Source: Prosthecobacter sp. (GTDB lineage Bacteria; Verrucomicrobiota; Verrucomicrobiia; Verrucomicrobiales; Verrucomicrobiaceae). From it: a stretch of 64,000 nt of DNA. Of this stretch, positions 25,767 through 33,997 are shown piece after piece (position 1 is the stretch's first letter; every line of letters begins with the position of its first letter). The position numbers and the translations under genes were made by a program. The notes under the pieces were generated by a model that saw only the letters and a list, made by a program, of their open reading frames with translations, was not told the origin of the DNA and searched no databases. The stretch covers positions 744,001 to 808,000 of the forward strand of contig NZ_JAXMIH010000006.1 of assembly GCF_034366625.1 (NCBI RefSeq), read 5' to 3'.

Positions 25767-26657
25767 TCATTTCCCAGCATTTCCTTCCTTGAGCTGGCTG
25801 TTGTCACCAAACAGCATCAGCTCGAGTGACTTGGCATCAGGAACCTTCCGCGACTCAATCAACTTCACAAGAACCTCTCGCAATATCATAACAGACCTCA
25901 GAAGGTCGTCTGGTTCAGCATGAGCATTCGCGTGTGCGGCACCACTTCGGGCTCCATACAGTTTTTTACATTCAGCAAATAGCTCATGACGTGCGACGCC
26001 AGCTGGCTTCAGAAAAGCAGCTACATATGCCGACACTTTAAACGTGAGTTCATGCTGGATATTAAACAATGATTCCAGAGCGGCCCAGATCGAGATCATC
26101 GCCATGCCACGATGCATTACAAATTGCACATCACTAAGAACCTCGAGAGCTGTCTTTAACTTTGGATTCTTATGCAGGAATGCCAGAGTAGTACTTAGTT
26201 CATGACTCAACCAACCAAGGTCATCTGCCGTGACCTTTTCTTTCCCTGCTATGGCTAAAGGGAAGAATCTTGGAAGCGCCTCCAACGCATGGAACACGGC
26301 ATTATCGTCTTGCTTCGCTTCGCTGAGATCGTGAGTGGAGATCAGCGGTGCTACAATGTCGGGTTTTACCGAAAGTCTTAAAAGACCGACCATAATCTGA
26401 GAAAGGTCTTCTTGTGTGAAGCGGAGGTCGCGAATTTTAGTCGGCATAACCAGCTCAGCCATAATGTCGTATGCATAACCGCTTTGAGTTGCCTTCCATG
26501 GCGCGGGGTGGTGGCCTTTGGGTGGTGCTGGAGCGAAGGCAACCATTCCGTGCGACATCAAATGCGCATAAGTCTTCCTGAGATAAAAACCACAGCCTAG
26601 ATCGATTTCATCACAGTCTAATTCAAGATTGGCAAGTCCCAGAAAAACAGTGTCCAT
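25767..26657 (-). CDS. HEPN-domain protein (Apea-like)
   Basis: 296 residues from ATG 26657, 20 bp behind the mutS stop. The C-terminal third is a HEPN domain: WAALESLFN (191-199) and the catalytic-type motif R237-SGAA-H242, an R-x4-H of the kind seen in HEPN ribonucleases. The N-terminal ~180 residues form an unassigned domain with FYLRKTYAHL near the start, a layout resembling Apea-like HEPN proteins. HEPN RNases are frequent effectors in toxin-antitoxin and anti-phage systems, but no partner nucleotidyltransferase lies nearby. The base composition is visibly more AT-rich than the neighbours, suggesting transfer into the site behind mutS. Confidence 0.7.
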   Translation of the reverse strand: MDTVFLGLANLELDCDEIDLGCGFYLRKTYAHLMSHGMVAFAPAPPKGHHPAPWKATQSGYAYDIMAELVMPTKIRDLRFTQEDLSQIMVGLLRLSVKPDIVAPLISTHDLSEAKQDDNAVFHALEALPRFFPLAIAGKEKVTADDLGWLSHELSTTLAFLHKNPKLKTALEVLSDVQFVMHRGMAMISIWAALESLFNIQHELTFKVSAYVAAFLKPAGVARHELFAECKKLYGARSGAAHANAHAEPDDLLRSVMILREVLVKLIESRKVPDAKSLELMLFGDNSQLKEGNAGK

Positions 26658-26677
26658 AGTTAATAGTAACAGGTTGC

Positions 26678-29185
26678 TCACCCAAACAAACTCATCTGCC
26701 CGGCGTCGGCATCGCTCACTGCTTTCTTCCGCGTCTTCGCAGGCACGCTCGTCGGCACCGGCACTTCTTTGACACTCTCGGCGGGCTGGTGGCCGGATTC
26801 GAGTTGTTGGAGGACTTCCTTGGCGCGGGCGATGACGTTTTCGGGGAGGCCGGCGAGTCGGGCGACCTGGATGCCGTAGCTTTTTTCGGCGCAGCCGGGG
26901 AGGATCTTGCGGAGGAAGATGATCTGCTGGTTCCACTCCTTCACGGCGACGTTGTAGTTCTTCACGGCGCTGCGGCTTTGCGCGAGGGCGGTGATCTCGT
27001 GGTAGTGGGTGGCGAAGAGGCAGCGGGCACCGATGTGGTCGTGCAGGTGCTCGGCGACGCTCCAGGCGATGCTGAGACCGTCGAAGGTGCTCGTGCCGCG
27101 GCCGATCTCGTCGAGGATGACCAATGAGCGCTCGGTGGCGTTGTTGAGGATGAGCGAGGTCTCGTTCATCTCGACCATGAAGGTGCTCTGGCCGCGTGCG
27201 ATGTCGTCGCTGGCGCCGATGCGGGTGAAGATGCGATCGACGAGGCCGATCTCGGCGCTGGCGGCGGGGAGGAAGCTGCCAATTTGCGCCATGAGCGTGA
27301 GCAGCGCGGTCTGGCGCAAATACGTGCTCTTACCGGCCATGTTCGGCCCGGTGATGAGGATGAGGCGGCTTTCCTCCGGCTCCAAGGTGACGTCGTTCGG
27401 CACGAAGCGCTCGCCGCTCGTCAGGTTTTGATCGAGCACGGGATGGCGGCCGTCGCGGATGAAGAGATTGCGCGTCTCGTTGAGGACGGGGCGGGTGTAA
27501 TTGAAGAGCCGCGCGGTTTCGGCGAGCGAGCAAAGCGAATCGAGGATGGCGATGGCTTCGGCGGTTTCCTGGATGTGCGCGAGGTGCTCCAAGACGCGGC
27601 TGCGCAGCTCGATGAACTGCTCGTACTCGAGCGCCTTGCTGCGCTCCTCGCTGCCGAGGATTTTGTCCTCCATGCGCTTCAACTCGTCGGTGATGTAGCG
27701 CTCGCCGTTGACGGTGGTCTGCTTGCGGTGGTAGTCGGTGGGCACGCTGCCGACGTTGGCCTTGGTGATCTCGATGAAGTAACCGAAGACGGCGTTGTAT
27801 TTGATCTTGAGGCTCTTGATACCGGTGCGCTCGATCTCGCGGTTTTGCAGGTCGGCGATCCACTGGCGGCCGAGCGTGGAGGCGGCGCGGAGTTCATCGA
27901 GCGCGGGGAGATAGCCCTCGCGGAAGACGCCGCCTTCTTTGATCTGCATGGGCGGCTCATCGCAGATGGCGCGTTGGATTTCCTGGCAGATGGGGGTGAG
28001 GTCGTGGAGGCGTGTTGTCAGGTGGTCTGACATGGCTGACCGGGTTGACCATTCTGACAGGAGTGTTTTCAGCGAAGGCACGACCTCCAGTGAGACGGCC
28101 AAAGCCTGCAAATCGCGGCCATTGCCGCTGCCTTGGCTGAGGCGGGAGCTGGTGCGTTCCAGATCGCGGACTTCTTTGAGGAGGGTGCGGATTTGGCCGA
28201 GCAAAATCGGCTCGTCGAGCAGCGCGGCGATCATGTCCTGGCGCTGAGTGAGCAATTCCAGATCACGCAGCGGATGCAGCACCCAATGGCGCATTTTGCG
28301 CGCACCCATCGGCGTGCAGGTGCGGTCGAGCGCGCTCAAAAGTGTGTGCTGCGTGCCGCCGCGCGCGGTGACGAGCTCGAGGTGGCTCTGGCTGGCGGCG
28401 TCGATGAGGACGCAGTCGTTCGTCTGGCCGACGCGGAGGCGCTGGATGTGATCGACACTGCGGCGGAGCTGGAATTGCAGATATTGCAGGATGCAGCCGG
28501 CGGCGCAGATGGCGGCGTTCATGCCGGTGCAGCCGAAACCGTCGAGCGACTGCACTTTGAAATGCTGCGTGAGGCTGTGCTGCGCCTGGTCGAGCAGGAA
28601 GAGGTAGCTTTCGATGGGTTGCGCGCTGCTCGGACTACCGAGAGCGTCGATCACGTCGCGCTGATCATCACTGAAGAGCAACTCGCTCGCTTGAAGTCGC
28701 TCAAGCTCATCGGCAAGCTCGGTGGTGTCCTTGAACTCGCCCACTTCGAACTCACCGGTGGTGTGATCGACATAAGCGAGGCCGAGTTTCTTGCCCGAAC
28801 GAAATACTGCAGCGAGGTAGTTCGGGCGGTTCGAGTCGAGGAGGTTGAGGTCATTGATCGTGCCCGCGCTGAGGATCTGCGAAACGGCTCGCTCGACGAT
28901 TTTTCCAGGTGTTGGTTCGGTGGTCTGCTCGGCGATGGCGACACGCTTGCCGCCTTTGATCAGCTTTGCGATGTAGCCCTGCGACGAATGATGCGGCACC
29001 CCGCACATGGGCACGCCGTTACGCTTCGTGAGGGCGACATTGAGGATGGGCGAGGCGACCTTCGCATCCTCGAAGAACAGCTCATAAAAGTCGCCCAGGC
29101 GGAAGAACAGCAGCACGTCCTCCGGCAGCTCGCGCCGGATGGCGAGGTACTGCTTCATCATGGGAGTGGTGGCTGCGTCGGACAT
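26678..29185 (-). CDS. mutS: DNA mismatch repair protein MutS
   Basis: 835 residues from ATG 29185 (MSDAATTPMMKQYL), typical MutS length. The mismatch-recognition motif Phe33-Tyr34-Glu35 (GDFYELF), Walker A TGPNMAGKST (around residue 615), the ABC-like DEIGRGTSTFDG and THYHEIT are all present. MutS recognises mismatches as a dimer and licenses repair with MutL. The longer reading to 29374 crosses a word-like intergenic repeat and is rejected. Divergent from the phosphoesterase at 29281. The HEPN gene lies immediately downstream. Confidence 0.97.
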   Translation of the reverse strand: MSDAATTPMMKQYLAIRRELPEDVLLFFRLGDFYELFFEDAKVASPILNVALTKRNGVPMCGVPHHSSQGYIAKLIKGGKRVAIAEQTTEPTPGKIVERAVSQILSAGTINDLNLLDSNRPNYLAAVFRSGKKLGLAYVDHTTGEFEVGEFKDTTELADELERLQASELLFSDDQRDVIDALGSPSSAQPIESYLFLLDQAQHSLTQHFKVQSLDGFGCTGMNAAICAAGCILQYLQFQLRRSVDHIQRLRVGQTNDCVLIDAASQSHLELVTARGGTQHTLLSALDRTCTPMGARKMRHWVLHPLRDLELLTQRQDMIAALLDEPILLGQIRTLLKEVRDLERTSSRLSQGSGNGRDLQALAVSLEVVPSLKTLLSEWSTRSAMSDHLTTRLHDLTPICQEIQRAICDEPPMQIKEGGVFREGYLPALDELRAASTLGRQWIADLQNREIERTGIKSLKIKYNAVFGYFIEITKANVGSVPTDYHRKQTTVNGERYITDELKRMEDKILGSEERSKALEYEQFIELRSRVLEHLAHIQETAEAIAILDSLCSLAETARLFNYTRPVLNETRNLFIRDGRHPVLDQNLTSGERFVPNDVTLEPEESRLILITGPNMAGKSTYLRQTALLTLMAQIGSFLPAASAEIGLVDRIFTRIGASDDIARGQSTFMVEMNETSLILNNATERSLVILDEIGRGTSTFDGLSIAWSVAEHLHDHIGARCLFATHYHEITALAQSRSAVKNYNVAVKEWNQQIIFLRKILPGCAEKSYGIQVARLAGLPENVIARAKEVLQQLESGHQPAESVKEVPVPTSVPAKTRKKAVSDADAGQMSLFG

Positions 29186-29226
29186 GGAAGGCGTGATGGT
29201 CAAGAGGGGCGAGGGAGTGGTCAAGA

Positions 29227-29259
29227 AATGACGAATGACGAATTCAGAATGACGAATGG
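29227..29259. repeat. Short word-like interspersed repeat (gaatgacgaat)
   Basis: Copies of atgacgaat or close variants recur at 29228, 29235 and 29249 around gaattcag in the 95-bp gap between divergent mutS and the phosphoesterase. Both strands translate into the NDEFRMTN / RHSEFVIRHF words I associate with short interspersed repeats in several bacterial phyla. It makes the upstream extension of mutS look coding when it is not. Any function is unknown. Confidence 0.6.
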
Positions 29260-29280
29260 CTGAGGTGACGTTGAAGCGGC

Positions 29281-30402
29281 ATGACCACACGCCGTCGATT
29301 TTTGCAAGCCTGTGCCGCTGCGGCGTTGCCGGGAGTGGTTTCGCATGCCGCAGGAGGCGCGAAGCCGTTTTCATTCATCCTGCTGGGCGATTTGCACTAC
29401 GACAGCCTGGAGCATCATGATTTGAAGTGGTTGCAGGAAAATCACGGCGGTGATCTGAGCCAGATCCAGAATTACTCGCGGCTGACGGCGGAGTTGATGC
29501 CGGGAATGTTTGCGGCTGTGAAGCAGCGCATCGCTGCGCTGCGGGAATCGTCCGCGCCACCGGCGTTTGTGCTGCAGGTGGGCGATTTGGTGCAGGGTTT
29601 GTGTGGGAACGCGGAGCTTTCCGTGAAGCAGAACCGAGAGGCGCTGGCGTTTGTGACGCAGCAAGAACTCGGTGTGCCGTTTTTGTTCACGAAGGGCAAT
29701 CATGATGTTACGGGCGACGGAGCCAAGGAGGCGTTTGATGAAGTGCTGCTGCCGTTCATGGCGAAGGAGGCGAAGCAGCTTGATGCGGCGGCTTCGAACA
29801 CGAAGGCGAATCATCTGGTGACGTACGGCGAGTCGCAGTTCGCGTTCTTTGACGCGTATGACAAAGCGAGCCTGGAATGGCTCGAAGCGGTGGCGGCGAA
29901 ACGCACGGTGCGGCATCTGTTTGTGATCGTCCATCCGCCGGTGGTGCCGTATGGCGCGCGGGCGACGTGGCATCTGTATGCGGGCGAGAAGTTGAAGGCG
30001 CAGCGTGAAAAACTGCTCGATGTGCTCGGACAGCAAGAGGCGATGGTGCTGGGCGGACACTTGCACAAGTTCAGTGCGCTGACGCGGGCGGCAGGCGGAA
30101 AAAGATTTTCACAGCTCGCGGTAAGCAGCGTGGTGTCGGCTTTGAATCAAGCGCCGAAGAACGAACTGCATGGCATCGCCAGCTACAACGGCGATCAGGT
30201 GAAGCTGGAACCGAAGCACTCGCCGGAGACGGTGGAGCTGAGACGCGAACTGTATGAAACCGAGCGGAAACAGGTGACGGCGTTCGAATACGCGGACACT
30301 GCGGGTTATGCGGTGGTGACTGTGAGTGAAGGGAACGTCGAAGCCGCGGTACATGCGGGATCGCAGGCCGGAGCCTTTCAAAAGGTCAAACTTTCGGTGT
30401 AA
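29281..30402 (+). CDS. Tat-exported metallophosphoesterase
   Basis: 373 residues with a twin-arginine signal (MTTRRRFLQACAAAALPGV). The five calcineurin-like motifs are present: GDLHYD, GDLVQG, GNHD, VHPP and GGHLHKF, giving the dinuclear metal site. Such exported enzymes hydrolyse phosphomonoesters, nucleotides or diesters in the periplasm. The C-terminal ~90 residues form an extra beta-rich domain. ATG 29281 begins right behind the interspersed repeat. Substrate unknown. Confidence 0.9.
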   Translation: MTTRRRFLQACAAAALPGVVSHAAGGAKPFSFILLGDLHYDSLEHHDLKWLQENHGGDLSQIQNYSRLTAELMPGMFAAVKQRIAALRESSAPPAFVLQVGDLVQGLCGNAELSVKQNREALAFVTQQELGVPFLFTKGNHDVTGDGAKEAFDEVLLPFMAKEAKQLDAAASNTKANHLVTYGESQFAFFDAYDKASLEWLEAVAAKRTVRHLFVIVHPPVVPYGARATWHLYAGEKLKAQREKLLDVLGQQEAMVLGGHLHKFSALTRAAGGKRFSQLAVSSVVSALNQAPKNELHGIASYNGDQVKLEPKHSPETVELRRELYETERKQVTAFEYADTAGYAVVTVSEGNVEAAVHAGSQAGAFQKVKLSV

Positions 30403-30447
30403 AGAAGTGCGTGCTTGATCACGGCGTCCTGTTTGCAATGATGAGCC

Positions 30448-30810
30448 ATGACTCAAGATCATCGCGAAGCTCTGTTCGAACTGCTCACCCTCTCCATCTA
30501 TGCGGACGCGCATGTTTCGCTGACCGAAGAGCGGCTGCTGGAGTCGGCCTTCATCGCGGAAGGCTGGGATTCCGAGTATCCAAAAAGTTTGTTCATCGAG
30601 GAGTCGTTTGCCAAGGCGCGGGAGGCGGCGGACAGCGATGACGCGATGTTTGATTACATCAGCGCGAAAGCGCAGTTGTTCACGACCAAGGCCTCACAGA
30701 AGGAAGTGCTCGGCGTGGTGAAAAACATCCTCGCCAGCGATGGCGAGACGCCCGAGGAGAATGAATTCTACAACCTGCTGGTGCAGGCGATGCCGAAGGT
30801 GACGAAGTGA
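30448..30810 (+). CDS. TerB-like helical protein
   Basis: 120 residues, all helical, soluble and acidic. Two DxxxxxxE-type loops (YADAHVSLTEERLL and ASDGETPEENEFYNLL) resemble the duplicated metal-binding pattern of TerB/DjlA-like domains. TerB-like proteins bind divalent metals and are linked to envelope stress and tellurite resistance, but no other ter gene is here. Follows the phosphoesterase by 45 bp. Assignment by motif only. Confidence 0.5.
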   Translation: MTQDHREALFELLTLSIYADAHVSLTEERLLESAFIAEGWDSEYPKSLFIEESFAKAREAADSDDAMFDYISAKAQLFTTKASQKEVLGVVKNILASDGETPEENEFYNLLVQAMPKVTK

Positions 30811-30840
30811 TTTTTTGTTCCCGGTTTTCTTTTCGCCGAG

Positions 30841-30951
30841 ATGCTTTTTGAAGAGGGCAGCAGTGATTTCGACGCATCAGGGATCGCTCACCCGGAAGGG
30901 ATGCGGCGCTCCCTTGAGGATGAGTTCGAGCAGGAGGACGATCCTGATTAG
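30841..30951 (+). CDS. Possible 36-residue acidic microprotein
   Basis: ATG 30841 to TAG 30951 encodes MLFEEGSSDFDASG and then a strongly acidic tail (EDEFEQEDDPD). It ends over the stop of the convergent flotillin gene. There is only a weak ribosome binding site and no homolog I know, so it is a low-confidence candidate. Confidence 0.2.
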   Translation: MLFEEGSSDFDASGIAHPEGMRRSLEDEFEQEDDPD

Positions 30952-32447
30952 ATAGCCTGCGTGTCGCTTGGAGGTGCTGGTTTTTTGCCACCCGAGGATG
31001 AGGCGGGTTTGCCAAGGTAGCCGGGGAGCTCGATGCCAGCGTTTCTGGCGATGTCGTGCAACGGGGGGATGGCACCGACGAGGCCGGAGACGAAATCGGC
31101 GGTGCGGGTCTTGCCGTCTTCGCCGGTGCGGCCGGAATCCCAGACGGTGAGCTTGTCGATCTTGATGCCGGAGATGGCTTTGACCTGTTCGGCGACGAGT
31201 CCGGGCAATTGTTCGGTGACCATGAGCTGCGCGGCTTTGTCGGCACCACCAGCGGCGGTGACGATGGATTGGAAGCCTTTGGCACGGGCTTCGAGCTGGG
31301 CCAGGGTGCCTGCGGCCTCGGCTTCCATGTAGGTTTTGAGACCGGCGGCCTCGCCTTCCTTGATGATGCGGATGCGTTCGGCTTCGGCTTGCGCCACGAG
31401 TTCAATGCGGCGTTTCTCGGCCTCGGCTTCGAGTTCGATGCGCTGCTTTTGCGCCTCGGCGCTGATGCGGACACGATTTTTTTCGGCTTCGGCGAGCACT
31501 TCGATCTTCCGCTTCTCGATGTCGGCCTGCACGATGATGGTGGCCATCATCGCGGCTTCTTCGCGCTTGGCACGCTGACGTTCGGCAGATTCTTCGGCGA
31601 GATAAGATTCTTGGAGCGCTTTCGCACTGGCAACCTTCTCGGCGGCGGTGCCGAGACGTTCGGCCTCGGCTTCTTTTTCGCGGCGTGAGGCGATGGAGTT
31701 GGCAATTTCGACCGCGGAAAGGTTTTCGCCGGTGACGGCTTCGGCCTGGGCTTGCGCGACGCTGATGCGTTTCTCTTTGTCAGCAAGGGCGGCACCGATG
31801 TCGCCATCGCGTTCCTGCTGGGAGACTTTGATCTTGGCGTCGTTGATGGCGCGTGCGGCGGCTTCTTTGCCGAGGGCTTCGATGTAGCCGGATTCGTCGG
31901 TGATGTCCTGGACGTTGACGTTGATGAGACGCAGGCCGACTTTTTTGAGTTCGACTTCGACGCCGTTGGAGATGTTGGCGATGAGCTTGTCGCGGTCGGC
32001 GTTGATCTCCTCAATGGGCATCGTGGCGATGACGACGCGCATCTGGCCGAAGATGATGTCCTTGGCGAGTTCTTGAATCTGCGGCTGCGTTTGGCCGAGC
32101 AGACGCTCGGCGGCGTTTTCCATCACGCCAGGCTCGGTGCTGATGCCGACGGTGAAAGTGGAGGGCGTGTTGACACGGATGTTTTGTTGCGAGAGAGCGC
32201 CACGCAGTTGGATGTCGATGGGCATCGGCGTGAGGCTCAGGTAGGCGTAGTCTTGAATGACCGGCCACACAAAGGAGGCGCCACCATGCACGCAGCGGGC
32301 GGATTTGTTGCCGCCGACCTTGCCGTAAACGACGAGGATGCGGTCGGAGGGACAACGTTTGTAGCGTGAGGCAAAGAACGCGAGCGTGGCAAAGACGAGA
32401 ATGGCGGCGATGCCGGCGAGGACGGGAATCATGGCGGAGTCGAACAT
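30948..32447 (-). CDS. Flotillin-family membrane scaffold protein
   Basis: 499 residues from ATG 32447. One N-terminal membrane segment (about 6-26) precedes an SPFH/band-7 domain (about 30-200) and a long Glu/Ala/Arg-rich coiled coil with EAEKRRIEL-type repeats (about 200-410), then an Ala/Gly/Pro-rich tail. This is the flotillin layout of B. subtilis FloT. Flotillins organise fluid membrane microdomains and affect secretion and signalling. It follows an NfeD-type gene by 9 bp, the known YuaF-FloT arrangement. Confidence 0.9.
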   Translation of the reverse strand: MFDSAMIPVLAGIAAILVFATLAFFASRYKRCPSDRILVVYGKVGGNKSARCVHGGASFVWPVIQDYAYLSLTPMPIDIQLRGALSQQNIRVNTPSTFTVGISTEPGVMENAAERLLGQTQPQIQELAKDIIFGQMRVVIATMPIEEINADRDKLIANISNGVEVELKKVGLRLINVNVQDITDESGYIEALGKEAAARAINDAKIKVSQQERDGDIGAALADKEKRISVAQAQAEAVTGENLSAVEIANSIASRREKEAEAERLGTAAEKVASAKALQESYLAEESAERQRAKREEAAMMATIIVQADIEKRKIEVLAEAEKNRVRISAEAQKQRIELEAEAEKRRIELVAQAEAERIRIIKEGEAAGLKTYMEAEAAGTLAQLEARAKGFQSIVTAAGGADKAAQLMVTEQLPGLVAEQVKAISGIKIDKLTVWDSGRTGEDGKTRTADFVSGLVGAIPPLHDIARNAGIELPGYLGKPASSSGGKKPAPPSDTQAI

Positions 32448-32456
32448 GGTTGTGGT

Positions 32457-33035
32457 TCAGGAGGTTGGTTTAACGACGAAAGTGTTGGGCGGCATGAGCG
32501 CGGTGATTTCGATGCCGCTTTGTGGCGGCAAGGCGTGATCGGCATCGGTGACAGCGCTGGCGGTGATGAGGCGGCCTTGCAGCATGACCTCGATCTGGCC
32601 GATGCCTGCGCGTAAGGCGGGAATGGTCACATACACCTGGCCGCGCAGGCCGATGGCGTTTTCGTAATGCAGCGAGCCGTCATCGCGCATCGACATGAGA
32701 AAACGCAGCGTGGCGAAGAGCAGCAGCATGAAGATCACGCCGGAAATGAGAGCGGCGAGAGCGGCGAGAGCGGTGGAGCCGGGAGACATGCCATTGCGCT
32801 GCCCCATGACGCCCGCCCAGCCGAAGCCGACGAAGAAGGCGACGAGCACACGCAGCGAGAAGATTTTCACGGCATCCGTGGTGCTGCCATCATGTGAATC
32901 GGCCCCGTGGTCGAAATCATGACCGCCACCCATGAGTGCGCCGATGAGCAGGAACACCTGGAGCACGGAGGCGAAAATGGCGACGGCCCAGTAAAGCTGC
33001 GTGCCGGAGGCGAAATCGAACCATGAGGTGTTCAT
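32457..33035 (-). CDS. NfeD/YuaF-like membrane protein, flotillin partner
   Basis: 192 residues from ATG 33035 (MNTSWFDFASG). Three hydrophobic segments lie at about 13-35, 65-85 and 90-112. A C-terminal ~70-residue beta domain (AIGLRGQVYVTIPALRAGIGQIEVMLQG) matches the OB-fold of NfeD-like proteins, which face the cytosol and act with flotillin. The 9-bp spacing to the flotillin gene indicates one operon. Its promoter should lie in the 86-bp gap at 33036-33121. Confidence 0.85.
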   Translation of the reverse strand: MNTSWFDFASGTQLYWAVAIFASVLQVFLLIGALMGGGHDFDHGADSHDGSTTDAVKIFSLRVLVAFFVGFGWAGVMGQRNGMSPGSTALAALAALISGVIFMLLLFATLRFLMSMRDDGSLHYENAIGLRGQVYVTIPALRAGIGQIEVMLQGRLITASAVTDADHALPPQSGIEITALMPPNTFVVKPTS

Positions 33036-33121
33036 GACACCAGTTGTTAGCTGGCGCACGATGTCAGGGCAAGAGCGGATGCGTTCCGCTTTTCAGTCGG
33101 GTTTGTAAGCTGCGAGTGTGG

Positions 33122-33997
33122 CTACAGGCCGGGTGGACGCTCGGAGGCCTTGCGCATTTTCTTTTTCTCTGGCGGCGGCGCACCGGGATCGAAGTAAACA
33201 CCACCCACCACCTGCGGGAAGCCGCCACCCACCAGTAGGGAGGGTCGGTTGCCCTCCTGATCGCGGTAGTAGCCTCGTTTGAAGATTTTGCCGTCCGGGT
33301 TCACGATGGCGTGGCAGTAAACATGAGGCTGGGCCATGAAAAAGACATGCAGCTTGTTTTTGGGGTCGATGCTGATCTGTGGCTGAGTGGCCATGTTGAC
33401 CGAGCCAAGAAGGAACGTGGCGATGTAGGCGCCACTGCGGTCATCGGTGAGGCGGCAGTAGAGCTGCAGTGTGTTGAGTTCGCGAAACAGGATGACTTGG
33501 TAGCGCCGTGCGCGACCTGCGTTGGGGAAACCTTCCGGCACGCCAAACGGCTGGTCGAACATGTTTGGCTTCGAGTCGGTGATGGTCATGCGCGCCCTGT
33601 TGGACACGTAGAACTGCCCGCTGATGGGATGCAGCACGTTGGCGATCATGTTGTAGGTGCCGAGGTCGGCGGTGGAATAGCCGCCTGAAATTTCGACGGT
33701 GTGCTTCATGGTGCCACCCGCCCTCATGGTGATGGGCTTTTCCGAACCAATGGTGACGGGCGAGAGCCTACGACCTTCCGCCTCGGTGATTTCAAAATGC
33801 AGCCAGTCACGCGCGCCATGACCACCAACGATCACGTCGGCGCCGGAACGATTGATGATGGTGATCTCGGCCACGACCGGCTCTCCCGTGAGAAACTGGT
33901 TTTTCAGCAGTGTGAGATTGGTGACGTACTGCGCATGGGCGGCGGCGGAGAGCAGGCAGAAGGTCAGCAGCAAAAGGATGCGGTTCATAAGCTTCAA
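33122..33997 (-). CDS. Exported hypothetical beta protein (operon with pseudokinase fusion)
   Basis: 291 residues with a signal peptide ending near AAAHA/QYV. The first ~120 residues look like an Ig-like beta sandwich (EPVVAEITIINRSGADVIVGGHG); the second half (about 150-260) is beta-rich with LNTLQLYCRLTDDRSGAY, followed by a basic Pro/Lys-rich tail. The start overlaps the stop of the upstream gene by four bases (ATGA), so translation is coupled. It probably acts in the envelope next to the receptor-like fusion encoded before it. No family named. Confidence 0.75.
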   Translation of the reverse strand: MKLMNRILLLLTFCLLSAAAHAQYVTNLTLLKNQFLTGEPVVAEITIINRSGADVIVGGHGARDWLHFEITEAEGRRLSPVTIGSEKPITMRAGGTMKHTVEISGGYSTADLGTYNMIANVLHPISGQFYVSNRARMTITDSKPNMFDQPFGVPEGFPNAGRARRYQVILFRELNTLQLYCRLTDDRSGAYIATFLLGSVNMATQPQISIDPKNKLHVFFMAQPHVYCHAIVNPDGKIFKRGYYRDQEGNRPSLLVGGGFPQVVGGVYFDPGAPPPEKKKMRKASERPPGL

